Assembly: GCA_031550975.1 (NCBI GenBank)
Contig: JAVBOC010000004.1
Location: forward strand, 105,074-169,073
From: UBA947 sp031550975
GTDB taxonomy: Bacteria; Cyanobacteriota; Vampirovibrionia; Gastranaerophilales; Gastranaerophilaceae
DNA: 64,000 bases
Reading direction: 5' to 3'
Part shown: piece by piece, positions 25,967 to 33,757 of the stretch
Position numbering within the stretch: the stretch's first letter is position 1
Layout of the letters: every line of letters begins with the position of its first letter
Program-made: the position numbers and the translations under genes
Notes under the pieces: model-generated
The model's database searches: none
What the model was told of the DNA's origin: nothing
Seen by the model: the letters and a program-made list of their open reading frames with translations, nothing else

Positions 25967-27055
25967 ATGACAAAAAAAAGACAACCCTCCTCTATTGTGA
26001 GCGTTATGGATGAAGAAAACCTCGATTTACACGAAATGGACGACGACGCAGATTTTACCCAAGATAATGTAAGTTTTATGAATGTCGATATTAGCACTGA
26101 TAATATTGAAGATATTGTTACCGAAAAAATCGGCGCTAAAGTAAATCTTGAAGAAATTTATATGATGAACACCAACGAAACAGTTGATACCTCTATGGAA
26201 TCACCTAAAGGAATTGCCGTTGATGATCCTGTTCGTCTTTATTTACGCGAAATCGGAAGAATTAAACTTCTTTCGGCTAACGAAGAAATCGAACTTGCAA
26301 GAAAAATTCTTGAAGGCGGCACCCCTGGCGCTATCGCTAAGAGAAAACTTGTTCAAGCAAACCTTCGTTTGGTTGTATCTATCGCGAAAAAATACGTTGG
26401 CCGCGGAATGCTTTTCCTTGACCTAATCCAAGAAGGAAACCTCGGTTTAATCCGTGCAGCAGAGAAATTTGACCACGAACGCGGTTTTAAATTCTCAACT
26501 TATGCAACTTGGTGGATTAGACAAGCTATCACCCGCGCAATCGCTGATCAGGCGCGTACAATCCGCATCCCTGTTCACATGGTTGAAACAATCAACAAAT
26601 TGAAAAAAGTAACACGCCGTTTGGCTCAAGAGCTTTCAAGAAAACCGACCGAGGACGAATTGGCAGTTGAAATGAACGTTTCTATCCCGAAACTTCGCGA
26701 GATTATTAAAATCGCACAAGAGCCTTTGTCTTTAGAAACCCCAATCGGTAAAGAAGAAGATTCCCGTTTAGGCGATTTCATTGAAGACAAAGAAGCTGAT
26801 GCACCAATTAAAACGGTTGCTTCTGAACTCCTTCGTGAAGACTTAGCAGAAGTTCTATGCACGCTTTCTCCAAGAGAGCGCGATGTTTTAAGACTCCGTT
26901 TCGGCATGGACGACGGCCGTCAAAGAACTCTTGAAGAAGTTGGGCAATTGTTCGGCGTAACCCGCGAACGTATCAGACAGATTGAAGCGAAAGCTTTGCG
27001 TAAACTGCGTCATCCAAACCGCAGCAAACGCCTTAGAGAATACGTTGAAGCGTAA
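25967..27055 (+). CDS. rpoD: Primary RNA polymerase sigma factor
   Basis: 362 residues. A short acidic N-terminus of about 85 residues (no long region 1.1) is followed by region 1.2 (DDPVRLYLREIGRI), region 2 (LRLVVSIAKKYVGRGM, DLIQEGNLGLIRAAEKFD, FKFSTYATWWIRQAI), region 3, and region 4 with the HTH (TLEEVGQLFGVTRERIRQIE). The adjacent dnaG supports the primary sigma role. GGAG precedes the ATG, and a strong terminator follows directly. Confidence 0.95.
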   Translation: MTKKRQPSSIVSVMDEENLDLHEMDDDADFTQDNVSFMNVDISTDNIEDIVTEKIGAKVNLEEIYMMNTNETVDTSMESPKGIAVDDPVRLYLREIGRIKLLSANEEIELARKILEGGTPGAIAKRKLVQANLRLVVSIAKKYVGRGMLFLDLIQEGNLGLIRAAEKFDHERGFKFSTYATWWIRQAITRAIADQARTIRIPVHMVETINKLKKVTRRLAQELSRKPTEDELAVEMNVSIPKLREIIKIAQEPLSLETPIGKEEDSRLGDFIEDKEADAPIKTVASELLREDLAEVLCTLSPRERDVLRLRFGMDDGRQRTLEEVGQLFGVTRERIRQIEAKALRKLRHPNRSKRLREYVEA

Positions 27056-27060
27056 TTGAT

Positions 27061-27086
27061 AAAAAAGAGCCTCCGGGCTCTTTTTT
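27061..27086 (+). terminator. Intrinsic terminator of dnaG-rpoD
   Basis: AAAAAAGAGCC-TCCG-GGCTCTTTTTT forms an 11-bp stem with a UNCG-type loop and a T tract. Confidence 0.95.
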
Positions 27087-27090
27087 ATTG

Positions 27091-27179
27091 CGTCATTGCG
27101 AGCCAAAGGCGAAGCAATCCAGTCTTATCGTTTCTGGATTGCCGCGGTCGTAAATAAATTTACTCCCTCGCAATGATGA
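27091..27179. repeat. REP-like element, CGTCATTGCGAG / CTCGCAATGAC type
   Basis: Inverted repeat with CGTCATTGCGAG and GCAATCCAG on the left and CTGGATTGC and CTCGCAATGA on the right. Other copies lie at 32912-32990 and 45122-45215. Sequences of this kind are seen in many unrelated bacteria. Confidence 0.85.
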
Positions 27180-27210
27180 TAAATCTCTTTTGCTATTTTT
27201 GGCAAAATTT

Positions 27211-27219
27211 GCTAAAATC
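27211..27219 (+). promoter_or_regulatory. Extended -10 upstream of the TrmB-like gene
   Basis: TGCTAAAAT ends 6 nt before an ATG at 27226 that opens a 31-codon leader ORF. Confidence 0.5.
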
Positions 27220-27225
27220 CTTTTA

Positions 27226-27321
27226 TGAGCGAACGAATGAGTCAAATAAAAAAGCTCGCTTTTGAATTTGCGAGTGAGAGAAGTTCAAAAGACCGGAGGT
27301 CTTATGGAAGAAATCGTTGAA
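27226..27321 (+). CDS. Possible leader ORF overlapping the TrmB-like gene start
   Basis: 31 codons. It begins at the same -10-to-ATG spacing (6 nt) as the leaderless genes in the window, runs through a variable-hairpin repeat module, and ends 18 nt inside the next gene in another frame. It may have no function, or may couple translation to the downstream gene. No homology is recognised. Confidence 0.3.
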
Positions 27322-28095
27322 AAGTTAAAAGAATTGGGGCTTAATAGCTATGAAGCCAAGGTTTATCTTGCGCTGCTAAAAAAATTCCCTTCTACCGGTT
27401 ATGAAGTCGGAAAACTCGCTAATATCCCACAATCTCGCGCATACGACACTCTAAAAGCGTTAGAGTCCGCTCAAATTGTAACTTCATCCGCGACAAAACC
27501 GCAGACTTTCACCCCGGTTAAGCCAAAAGAATTAACTAAACGTTGCAAACGCAAGTTTGACGCAACGATTGATTATTTAGAAAAAAAACTGCCTGATGTT
27601 AAAGAAACTTATCACGAACCTATTTTAAATATCTCCGGGCTTTCAAAAATTATGCAAAAAGCGCTGGAACTGGTTAAAAACGCGCAAAAAGATATTTATT
27701 TGGAGATTTGGGAAGAAGATTTTAAATACCTTGAGCCAGCTCTACGCGAAGCTTACAACCGCGGAGTAAATGTTAAAATCGCGGCTTACGGTGATATTCG
27801 TACCTTTGGAACGGTGTTTGTCCAAACAGGTTCCTCTCTTGCAGACCACACTTTCGGCAAGCGGTTCTTATTCCTTGTCGCAGACGATGCCGAAGGGCTT
27901 TACGGCCGCACAGAACCGCGAAAAAACGAAACCCTGGAAGCGATTTGGACCCAAAACCCTGATGTGGTTTATTTAATAAAATCTTTTATCAAAAGCGATA
28001 TGTATTTAATCGACATCGAGCAGCAGTTCCCTGAACAGCTGAAATACTTCTACGGCACCGGTTTGAAGAAATTAAGAGACAAAACTGAGGGGTAG
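27304..28095 (+). CDS. TrmB-family transcriptional regulator
   Basis: 263 residues. The N-terminal winged helix (LKELGLNSYEAKVYLALL, IPQSRAYDTLKALESAQIV) matches TrmB; a linker helix is followed by a C-terminal phospholipase-D-like fold region (ISGLSKIMQKALELVKNAQ onward) that binds sugars in characterised relatives. The ATG at 27304 is supported by GGAGG 5 nt upstream; a longer frame to 27262 is repeat-derived. No sugar operon is adjacent, so the regulon is unknown. Confidence 0.82.
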   Translation: MEEIVEKLKELGLNSYEAKVYLALLKKFPSTGYEVGKLANIPQSRAYDTLKALESAQIVTSSATKPQTFTPVKPKELTKRCKRKFDATIDYLEKKLPDVKETYHEPILNISGLSKIMQKALELVKNAQKDIYLEIWEEDFKYLEPALREAYNRGVNVKIAAYGDIRTFGTVFVQTGSSLADHTFGKRFLFLVADDAEGLYGRTEPRKNETLEAIWTQNPDVVYLIKSFIKSDMYLIDIEQQFPEQLKYFYGTGLKKLRDKTEG

Positions 28096-28149
28096 TAAAA
28101 AGAGACTAGGGACTGGTGTCTCCCGATTTTTTGTGATTTGCAAAAACCT

Positions 28150-28179
28150 AATAATAAAAAGACCGACAGTTGTCGGTCT
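28150..28179 (-). terminator. Terminator downstream of the small protein gene at 28274
   Basis: On the reverse strand AGACCGACA and TGTCGGTCT form a 9-bp perfect stem followed by TTTTTATTATT. Confidence 0.8.
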
Positions 28180-28188
28180 CAAATTGTC

Positions 28189-28239
28189 TTGGATTATTCG
28201 GGTTGGAAGCTATTGTCGCCTCTCCTTCGAAAATCCGCT
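28189..28239. repeat. GGATTATTCGGG...CCGAAAATCCGC family repeat, minimal copy
   Basis: TTGGATTATTCGGG at the left and CGAAAATCCGC at the right with only about 26 bp between: the shortest copy and a good guide to the conserved ends. Confidence 0.8.
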
Positions 28240-28273
28240 CGTGAGTAAATGTTTATTTATAAGCCTAAACTTA

Positions 28274-28687
28274 TTATGCGCCGAACATTTGTTCGAACAT
28301 TTTGAATTCTGGGGTTTTAAATAACGCTTCTGCGTTTGTTTTTGTTGTTGCTTCATCAAGCGCCTTTTGCGCACCGGTTGTAACTTGCATTACTGATGCA
28401 ACATTAAGCGGAGTTAAATATTTTTCAACATTTAATCCTGTCGGTAAGAGTTTTGCTAAGTTTTTGCAAGCTTCAATGTCTTGCGCGTAAGAAGATCTGC
28501 CGACATTAGCTTTGCTTTGAGCCGCAAGAGCAGCAAGCGCGCTTGCTTCAGTTGCACCCTTAAACTCAACTACCGGAGCAGCTTCTTCTTTAACTTCTTT
28601 TGCATCCTTCACTTCAACTGGCTTCACACCAAATGCGTTTGGGGCGATTCTTTTGTTAAATTTTCCATTAATACCGTCAAATGCCAT
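28274..28687 (-). CDS. Small hypothetical protein, member of a local pair
   Basis: 137 residues, hydrophilic and Ala-rich, no signal or membrane segment. The C-terminal TNAEALFKTPEFKMFEQMF resembles ANAEAFMASPFMKALDQVA in the neighbouring gene at 28948, so the two probably share a C-terminal element. GGAG lies 9 nt before the ATG, and a terminator follows. I do not recognise a family. Confidence 0.6.
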   Translation of the reverse strand: MAFDGINGKFNKRIAPNAFGVKPVEVKDAKEVKEEAAPVVEFKGATEASALAALAAQSKANVGRSSYAQDIEACKNLAKLLPTGLNVEKYLTPLNVASVMQVTTGAQKALDEATTKTNAEALFKTPEFKMFEQMFGA

Positions 28688-28819
28688 TTTTCCATTCTCC
28701 TGGTTATCTTGAATTTCGTTCTTGACGAAAATTCGCTTTACTCACACTCTATATATCGGCAGAAATGGCGGAAAACTTTAATTATTTATAGGTATTCGTT
28801 ACATTTGTTTACAATTTAT

Positions 28820-28873
28820 TCGTCATTCTGAGCTTTAGCGAAGAATCTCAATATTTACACGGTTTTGAGATGT
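28820..28873. repeat. REP-like element, CGTCATTCTGAG type (partial)
   Basis: CGTCATTCTGAGCTTTAGCG followed by AAGAATCTCAAT. It is related to the units at 7339 and 33375. Confidence 0.75.
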
Positions 28874-28894
28874 TATTTTTTAAAGTGCAAGACC

Positions 28895-28923
28895 AAAAAA
28901 AGCCGACACTTCATGCCGGCTTA
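28895..28923 (-). terminator. Terminator downstream of the gene at 28948
   Basis: On the reverse strand AAGCCGGCA-TGAAG-TGTCGGCTT (one G-U pair) is followed by TTTTT. Confidence 0.75.
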
Positions 28924-28947
28924 AAATTTGTGAGTAAATTTTTCTTA

Positions 28948-29349
28948 TTATGCTAAAGCAACTTGGTCTAGTGCTTTCATAAATGGACTAGCCATAAATG
29001 CTTCGGCGTTTGCTGTTGTAGAGAGCAATTCAATCTGCTTTGCTGCATTAGTTGCCTCACCGCCAATTCTTTCGTGGACTGCTTTTGTAACGGTTGGCAT
29101 TTTAATTCCAGCCAATGCCGCTAGAGTGTTCAAATCTTTTTGGTCTTCTTTAGCGACCGGTGCTGACTTAACAAACCCAACTTCCGCGTAATTTACCGCA
29201 TTTAACAAATCGCGATCATATTCTTTTTTAAAGGCAATGTCTCGAACAACACCTGCTTCGTGCAGCTCTGAAGTTGTGCCGACATCTATAGCTTGTTTTT
29301 GTCCTGATGCTTTTGGAATAAACTGATTAAAGTCAATGCTCATACCCAT
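28948..29349 (-). CDS. Small hypothetical protein, second member of the local pair
   Basis: 133 residues, predicted helical. The C-terminal tail matches that of the gene at 28274 (NAEA, then F, then a hydrophobic helix). The middle differs. ATG at 29349 has GGAG 7 nt upstream. Each of the two genes has its own terminator, so they are separate transcription units. Function unknown. Confidence 0.6.
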   Translation of the reverse strand: MGMSIDFNQFIPKASGQKQAIDVGTTSELHEAGVVRDIAFKKEYDRDLLNAVNYAEVGFVKSAPVAKEDQKDLNTLAALAGIKMPTVTKAVHERIGGEATNAAKQIELLSTTANAEAFMASPFMKALDQVALA

Positions 29350-29613
29350 TTTGATTCTCCATCTTTACTCACAGTATTAACTGTTTTTGTATTACTCTTT
29401 TTATAATCTCTTAATACATTTCCTATGAAAATTGATTTTCATATGATTTCCATACCTATATAAAGTATTTTTGTATTGACAAATTGCGTCATGAGTATAT
29501 ACTTTTCCAAATTTTGTTACATTTGTTTACAAAGTTTTCTTAATACTACCCCTTTGACTAATAGTCAGGACGAGAAATTATGCTATGATAGGAACAAGGG
29601 CTGTAACGGAAGT

Positions 29614-29811
29614 ATGAATAAATTATCATTAACTCAAAGAGAGCTGGATGTATTAAATTTACTAATGCAAGGAAAAAATAACCGTGATATCGCCAAGCAA
29701 TTGTTAATCACACATCACACGGTTAAAGCTCATATCAGTGCAATCCTCAAAAAGACTGGTACAAAAAGTCGGGTTGAGGCTATTGTTTACGTGCTTAATA
29801 TGAAGAAGTAA
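29614..29811 (+). CDS. Stand-alone LuxR/GerE-type HTH protein
   Basis: 65 residues from ATG 29614, consisting only of a GerE-type helix-turn-helix: LTQRELDVLNLLMQGKNNRD, IAKQLLITHHTVKAHISAIL, KKTGTKSRVEAI. No receiver or ligand domain. A longer open frame from 29476 has no similarity to regulators and crosses a TGCTATGAT extended -10 at 29581-29589, so it is rejected. It resembles the short GerE-type regulators of sporulating Firmicutes in size, but its targets are unknown. Confidence 0.75.
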   Translation: MNKLSLTQRELDVLNLLMQGKNNRDIAKQLLITHHTVKAHISAILKKTGTKSRVEAIVYVLNMKK

Positions 29812-29820
29812 AATTAATTT

Positions 29821-31623
29821 TTAATCTTCATCCAGACTTAACACTGCCATAAATGCCTCTTGCGGAACCTCAACGCGTCCGATTGACTTCATGCGCTTTT
29901 TACCTTTTTTCTGTTTTTCAAGAAGTTTACGTTTACGCGAAATATCCCCGCCATAACACTTGTCGAGTACGTTTTTACGCATCGCTTTTATGTTTGTACG
30001 CGCAATTACCCGGCCGCCGATTGCAGCTTGGATAGGAACTTCAAACATTTGACGCGGGATAATATCTTTTAATTTATTGGTTAATTTTTGTCCGATGTGG
30101 AACGCACTGTCAGTGTGGCAAATAACCGAAAGCGCATCAACTATTTCGCCCGCAAGCATCACGTCAAGCTTGACGAGATTTGAGCGTTTGTAGCTGCTAA
30201 ATTCATAATCCATGCTCGCATAACCCTTTGTGCGCGACTTTAATTGGTCGTAAAAGTCGACAATAACTTCGCTAAGCGGAATTTCGTATTCCAAATTCGC
30301 ACGAACTTTATCAAGATAAGTCATGTTGATAAAAATTCCACGCTTACTTTGTGCTAGATCCATTAACGTCCCTACGTAATCATTCGGTGTAATAATTGAA
30401 ACTTTTACATAAGGTTCTTCAATATATTCGCGGAAATTCGGCGCGGGGAGGTTTGCCGGGTTATCAATTTCTATAATGCTTCCGTCTGTCATGTGGATTT
30501 TGTAAACAACCGAAGGCGCCGTGGTAATAATTGACAGCCCATATTCACGATCTAAACGCTCTTGCGCGATTTCCATGTGGAGCATTCCCAAGAACCCGCA
30601 GCGGAAACCAAAACCGAGCGCACTTGAGGTTTCAGGTTCAAAAGTTATACTGCTGTCGTTGAGTTTTAATTTTTCCAACGCTTCTTTTAAGTCATGATAA
30701 TCTTCATTATCCACCGGGTAAAGCCCGGAGAAAACCATCGGCAAAGCCTCTTTATAGCCAGGCAAAGCCTCTTTAGAAGGCTTTTCGGCACTTGTTATCG
30801 TGTCACCAACAAACCGCGTTAATTCTTTAATAGAACCCGCAAAATATCCAACATCGCCGCAAACAAGTTTATCCACCTGCACACGGGTTGGTGTCAAATA
30901 CCCCAGCTCTACAACCTCATATTTTTTGCCCGATGCCATAAATTTGACGTTATCGCCGACTTTCATTTCGCCATCGACGATTTTAAAGAAACAAAGCGTT
31001 CCTAAATATTGGTCGTAAGCGCTGTCAAATACAAGCGCCCGAAGCGGTTTATCGCAAGTGTCTTCCGGCGGCGGAACAAAATCCACAACAGCTTCTAAAA
31101 CATCCTCAATCCCAATCCCGGCTTTAGCGCTCACAGGAATCGCCATAGACGCATCAATTCCCAAAACTTCTTCGATTTCCCCGCGGACCCGTTCGACATC
31201 AGCCGATGGCAGGTCGATTTTATTAATTATCGGGATAATTTCCAAATTCTGTTCAATTGCAAGATAAGCGTTTGCAAGGGTTTGCGCCTCAACGCCCTGA
31301 GTGGAATCTACAATTAACAGCGCGCCTTCGCACGCAGCAAGCGAACGCGAAACTTCATAAGAGAAATCCACGTGACCCGGAGTGTCAATAAGGTTCAGGA
31401 CATACTCTTTGCCGTTTTTTGCCGTGTAATTCATACGCGCAGCGTTAAGTTTAATCGTAATCCCGCGCTCGCGCTCAATATCCATAGAATCAAGCAATTG
31501 ATTCTGCATATCACGCTGTGCAACGGTTCCGGTATATTCGAGCAATCTGTCGGCGAGCGTTGATTTTCCGTGGTCAATGTGTGCTATTATGCAAAAGTTT
31601 CGTACGTTTTCTCTAAATTTCAT
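29821..31623 (-). CDS. lepA: Elongation factor 4 (LepA)
   Basis: Ribosome-associated GTPase that back-translocates or aids ribosome assembly. Motifs: G1 AHIDHGKST (residues 14-22), G2 RGITIK, G3 DTPGHVDF, G4 NKIDLP. The LepA C-terminal domain includes DVMLAGEIVDALSVICH and ends GRVEVPQEAFMAVL. 600 residues, full length. TATAAT on the reverse strand ends 8 nt before the ATG with no Shine-Dalgarno sequence. Confidence 0.97.
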   Translation of the reverse strand: MKFRENVRNFCIIAHIDHGKSTLADRLLEYTGTVAQRDMQNQLLDSMDIERERGITIKLNAARMNYTAKNGKEYVLNLIDTPGHVDFSYEVSRSLAACEGALLIVDSTQGVEAQTLANAYLAIEQNLEIIPIINKIDLPSADVERVRGEIEEVLGIDASMAIPVSAKAGIGIEDVLEAVVDFVPPPEDTCDKPLRALVFDSAYDQYLGTLCFFKIVDGEMKVGDNVKFMASGKKYEVVELGYLTPTRVQVDKLVCGDVGYFAGSIKELTRFVGDTITSAEKPSKEALPGYKEALPMVFSGLYPVDNEDYHDLKEALEKLKLNDSSITFEPETSSALGFGFRCGFLGMLHMEIAQERLDREYGLSIITTAPSVVYKIHMTDGSIIEIDNPANLPAPNFREYIEEPYVKVSIITPNDYVGTLMDLAQSKRGIFINMTYLDKVRANLEYEIPLSEVIVDFYDQLKSRTKGYASMDYEFSSYKRSNLVKLDVMLAGEIVDALSVICHTDSAFHIGQKLTNKLKDIIPRQMFEVPIQAAIGGRVIARTNIKAMRKNVLDKCYGGDISRKRKLLEKQKKGKKRMKSIGRVEVPQEAFMAVLSLDED

Positions 31624-31660
31624 TACTAAGTATTATACTATAAACAAAACGCCCCATTAC

Positions 31661-31843
31661 TCAACATTCATCAATAATGTCGTATATTTTTTGAAACTGT
31701 TCTTCTATAATTTGTGTCAGAAAGACTAAATGATGAGTACTTTTGCTTTCTTCGCAACAATGACAAAATGCATAAGAAAAGGTTTTGACATAATCTTCCA
31801 GTGCCAAAACGTTTTCTTCAATATCCAATATTCCTTTTTGCAC
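31661..31843 (-). CDS. 60-residue Cys-containing helical protein divergent from an HTH gene
   Basis: GTG start at 31843 with GAAAGG 5 nt upstream. The product is acidic and helical with FCHCCEES in the middle and a Cys at the end. No family is recognised. It is divergent from the HTH gene at 31951 across a 30-bp palindrome, the same layout as the XRE/small-ORF pair near 9000. It lies just upstream of lepA but is not clearly co-transcribed. Confidence 0.5.
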   Translation of the reverse strand: MQKGILDIEENVLALEDYVKTFSYAFCHCCEESKSTHHLVFLTQIIEEQFQKIYDIIDEC

Positions 31844-31877
31844 TGTAACCTTTCTTTACTAATGTTTTATATTTATG

Positions 31878-31907
31878 ATACTTGCTTTATTAAAATAAAG
31901 CAAGTAT
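31878..31907. promoter_or_regulatory. 30-bp perfect palindrome, candidate operator
   Basis: ATACTTGCTTTATT-AA-AATAAAGCAAGTAT has 14-bp exact arms. It sits in the divergent control region between the small ORF and the HTH gene, and is the likely binding site of the HTH protein. There is no T tract beyond it, so a terminator is less likely. Confidence 0.6.
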
Positions 31908-31950
31908 AGGATAAGTACACTAAAATGTCAAATAATAGTATTATATGGCA

Positions 31951-32166
31951 ATGGGTATAAAAGAGAAAATTAAGGCATTAGTTGCAACAGAATCCACGAC
32001 ATTGACAAATGTTGCCAGCAAGATGAAAAATAATAAAAACAAAGATAGAAGGCTTGCAATGAACAGTGTTATTCAGAAACTGACAAAGGAAACTATTCGC
32101 TATACTGAAGTTGAAGAAATTCTAAAAATTCTTGGTTATGAAATAAAAATTGAAAAAATTAAATAA
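31951..32166 (+). CDS. Small HTH (XRE-like) regulator
   Basis: 71 residues. MGIKEKIKALVATESTTLTN and the C-terminal IRYTEVEEILKILGYEIKIE match the frame of short phage-type XRE regulators (helix 1 and helix 5), with a less typical middle. The start at 31951 is preferred over 31945 because TATTAT (31939-31944) is then exactly 6 nt upstream, as in the other leaderless genes. The 3' end overlaps the convergent Ycf23-like gene by 8 nt. Confidence 0.65.
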   Translation: MGIKEKIKALVATESTTLTNVASKMKNNKNKDRRLAMNSVIQKLTKETIRYTEVEEILKILGYEIKIEKIK

Positions 32167-32887
32167 TGAGTTTTTTTGCAATTGCTGCCACCTCTTGTTC
32201 TTCAGGACAGTCCTGGATAATTTTTCTGGCAAATGACCCTATCCCGATTCCGTTGAAATCAATCCCGCAAAGTCGCGCGAGTTCTGCTGTTTTGGAGTTT
32301 GTTCCTCCTGAAAGCAGCAAATACGCCGGCAAGTTCGCGTTTTGAACTATTTCTGCAGTGGCCACTGCCTGCAACGTTGTTTTGTAATCGTCTTTTCCCC
32401 CGCTCATCGGAAACCCGTCCGCCTGGATTATTGTTGTATAAGGCTCTCGAACCGCGCAAACTTCTCTCACGCGCTTAATTAACCCTACATCGCTTAATTT
32501 TCCCCGGCTAATACACAGGCTCAAAAACCCGTCAAAATTGTCGTTCATCCACTGCCATTTGTCTGTTATAGCGTCTTCAACCGAAGCATGAAGCTCTAAA
32601 CAATCAATGGGTAAATCAATTACATCAACCAAATCGCCAAAATTGTCCCCATGCGGGTCACCTTTAACCCCGACGCTCACGCACAAATAGCCTTCGCGCT
32701 CTGCCATACCACGCCTTGCCGCCTCAATGACTTCTTTATTTGCGCTGACATCAAAGAACTTACAACCGGCTTGAGAATAAATAGACACAAGTCTTTCAAC
32801 TTCATCCGCGTCAATGTTTCCCGCGCCGCAAATTAGTTTAAACGCCTTCTTTTGTTCCAGTAAGTTTTTCAATCCGCTACTAATCAT
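32159..32887 (-). CDS. DUF561/Ycf23-like TIM-barrel protein
   Basis: 242 residues with a predicted beta/alpha-barrel pattern: FKLICGAGNIDADEVERLV, AGCKFFDVSANKEVIEAA, YLCVSVGV, TTIIQADGFPMSGG, LPAYLLLSGGTNSKTAELA, and a Gly-rich phosphate-binding end (FNGIGIGSFAR). This fits DUF561, a family mostly from cyanobacteria and plastids (Ycf23), and supports a cyanobacterial-lineage host. Its activity is not known. TAAAAT sits 7 nt before the ATG, with no Shine-Dalgarno sequence. Confidence 0.65.
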   Translation of the reverse strand: MISSGLKNLLEQKKAFKLICGAGNIDADEVERLVSIYSQAGCKFFDVSANKEVIEAARRGMAEREGYLCVSVGVKGDPHGDNFGDLVDVIDLPIDCLELHASVEDAITDKWQWMNDNFDGFLSLCISRGKLSDVGLIKRVREVCAVREPYTTIIQADGFPMSGGKDDYKTTLQAVATAEIVQNANLPAYLLLSGGTNSKTAELARLCGIDFNGIGIGSFARKIIQDCPEEQEVAAIAKKLII

Positions 32888-32911
32888 ACGCTCAATTTTA
32901 CTACAAATATT

Positions 32912-32990
32912 CTCGTCATTGCGAGCGAAAGCGAAGCAATCCAGTCTGATGCTTTCTGGATTGCCACGTCGCTACGCTCCTCGCAATGAC
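32912..32990. repeat. REP-like element, CGTCATTGCGAG type
   Basis: Same family as 27091-27179: CGTCATTGCGAG, GCAATCCAG, CTGGATTGC, CTCGCAATGAC. Confidence 0.85.
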
Positions 32991-33044
32991 TGAAGAATAA
33001 AAACTCTTATTTACAACTTATTCACTTTATTATAAACTTTCAAT

Positions 33045-33365
33045 ATGCACGACGATTGTATTTTTTGCAAAATAATTAGCGGCGAAATCCCGACAGAATT
33101 CGTTTATGAAAACGAATATGTTGTGGTGTTTAAGGATCTTTACCCGAAAGCCCCTGTTCATTTGCTCGTTGTTCCACGCGTGCATGTGCCGTCACTCAAC
33201 GAACTTGAAGATAAAATTCTGATGGGCGAACTTTTGCAAGCAGTCAAAGACACCACCAAAAAGATTGGCTTGGAATCCTACCGCGTCGGAATTAACACCG
33301 GTAAAGCTGCCGGACAAGAGATTTTCCACCTGCACCTGCACATCCTCGGCGGCTGGCAAGGCTAA
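33045..33365 (+). CDS. HIT-family hydrolase
   Basis: 106 residues. CIFCKIISGEIPTEFVYEN at the N-terminus and the catalytic triad motif HLHLHILGG at about 95-103 identify a HINT/PKCI-type nucleotide phosphoramidase. It hydrolyses AMP-linked substrates such as AMP-lysine or adenosine phosphoramidate in family members. The Cys pair near the N-terminus can bind zinc in bacterial relatives. TATAAA lies 8 nt before the ATG. It stands alone between REP-like elements. Confidence 0.93.
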   Translation: MHDDCIFCKIISGEIPTEFVYENEYVVVFKDLYPKAPVHLLVVPRVHVPSLNELEDKILMGELLQAVKDTTKKIGLESYRVGINTGKAAGQEIFHLHLHILGGWQG

Positions 33366-33374
33366 TTAATGTCT

Positions 33375-33507
33375 CGTCATGTTGAGGCGAGCGAGCAGAA
33401 GGCAAAAGCAAGAGAGCACCTGTTTAATGCGAGCGCAGCCGAAACATCTCAAAATCTTGGTGATTTGCATAAGCATTGAGATTCTTCGTTAACACTCAGA
33501 ATGACGG
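33375..33507 (-). repeat. REP-like element, near-identical to 7339-7470
   Basis: About 133 bp, inverted relative to the copy at 7339: ends CGTCATGTTGAGGCGAG and CACTCAGAATGACG, with matching internal sequence throughout. Confidence 0.9.
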
Positions 33508-33531
33508 AGTGAATCAAATATTGTAGATTTT

Positions 33532-33705
33532 TTACTTTACTACTATCAAATTGTTAATAATTTTCATCTCAGTTGTTGGAAGAACAACGTCAGCAAGTCC
33601 GTTTGCAATGCTGATGATTTTGCCCGCGCCCAAAACTATTTCTTCACCTTTATATGTGAATTTGTAATCGTCTTTTCTGTCTGAACGTATAGTAATTTTA
33701 TCCAT
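33532..33705 (-). CDS. Small hypothetical protein, 57 residues
   Basis: Starts MDKITIRSDRKDDY at ATG 33705, with AAAGGAC 6 nt upstream; the longer frame to 33720 needs a TTG. Predicted beta-rich. No family is recognised. Similar size and strand to the neighbouring nucleotidyltransferase-like gene, but separated by a heptamer array. Confidence 0.5.
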   Translation of the reverse strand: MDKITIRSDRKDDYKFTYKGEEIVLGAGKIISIANGLADVVLPTTEMKIINNLIVVK

Positions 33706-33723
33706 TATCTGTCCTTTCAATGC

Positions 33724-33757
33724 CTACTAGTCCCTAATCTCTAGTTTCTAGTTCCTA
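33724..33757 (+). repeat. Heptamer array, CCCTAAT/CTAGTTC units
   Basis: Four to five degenerate units: CTAGTCC, CTAATCT, CTAGTTT, CTAGTTC, CTATAAT. The array runs into the 3' end of the gene at 33748. Confidence 0.75.

Noticed and set aside
28096..28273. tRNA gene in the hairpin-rich intergenic region
   Set aside because: The hairpin is a 9-bp terminator stem; no T-loop GGTTCGA or acceptor stem was found here or in any other intergenic region.
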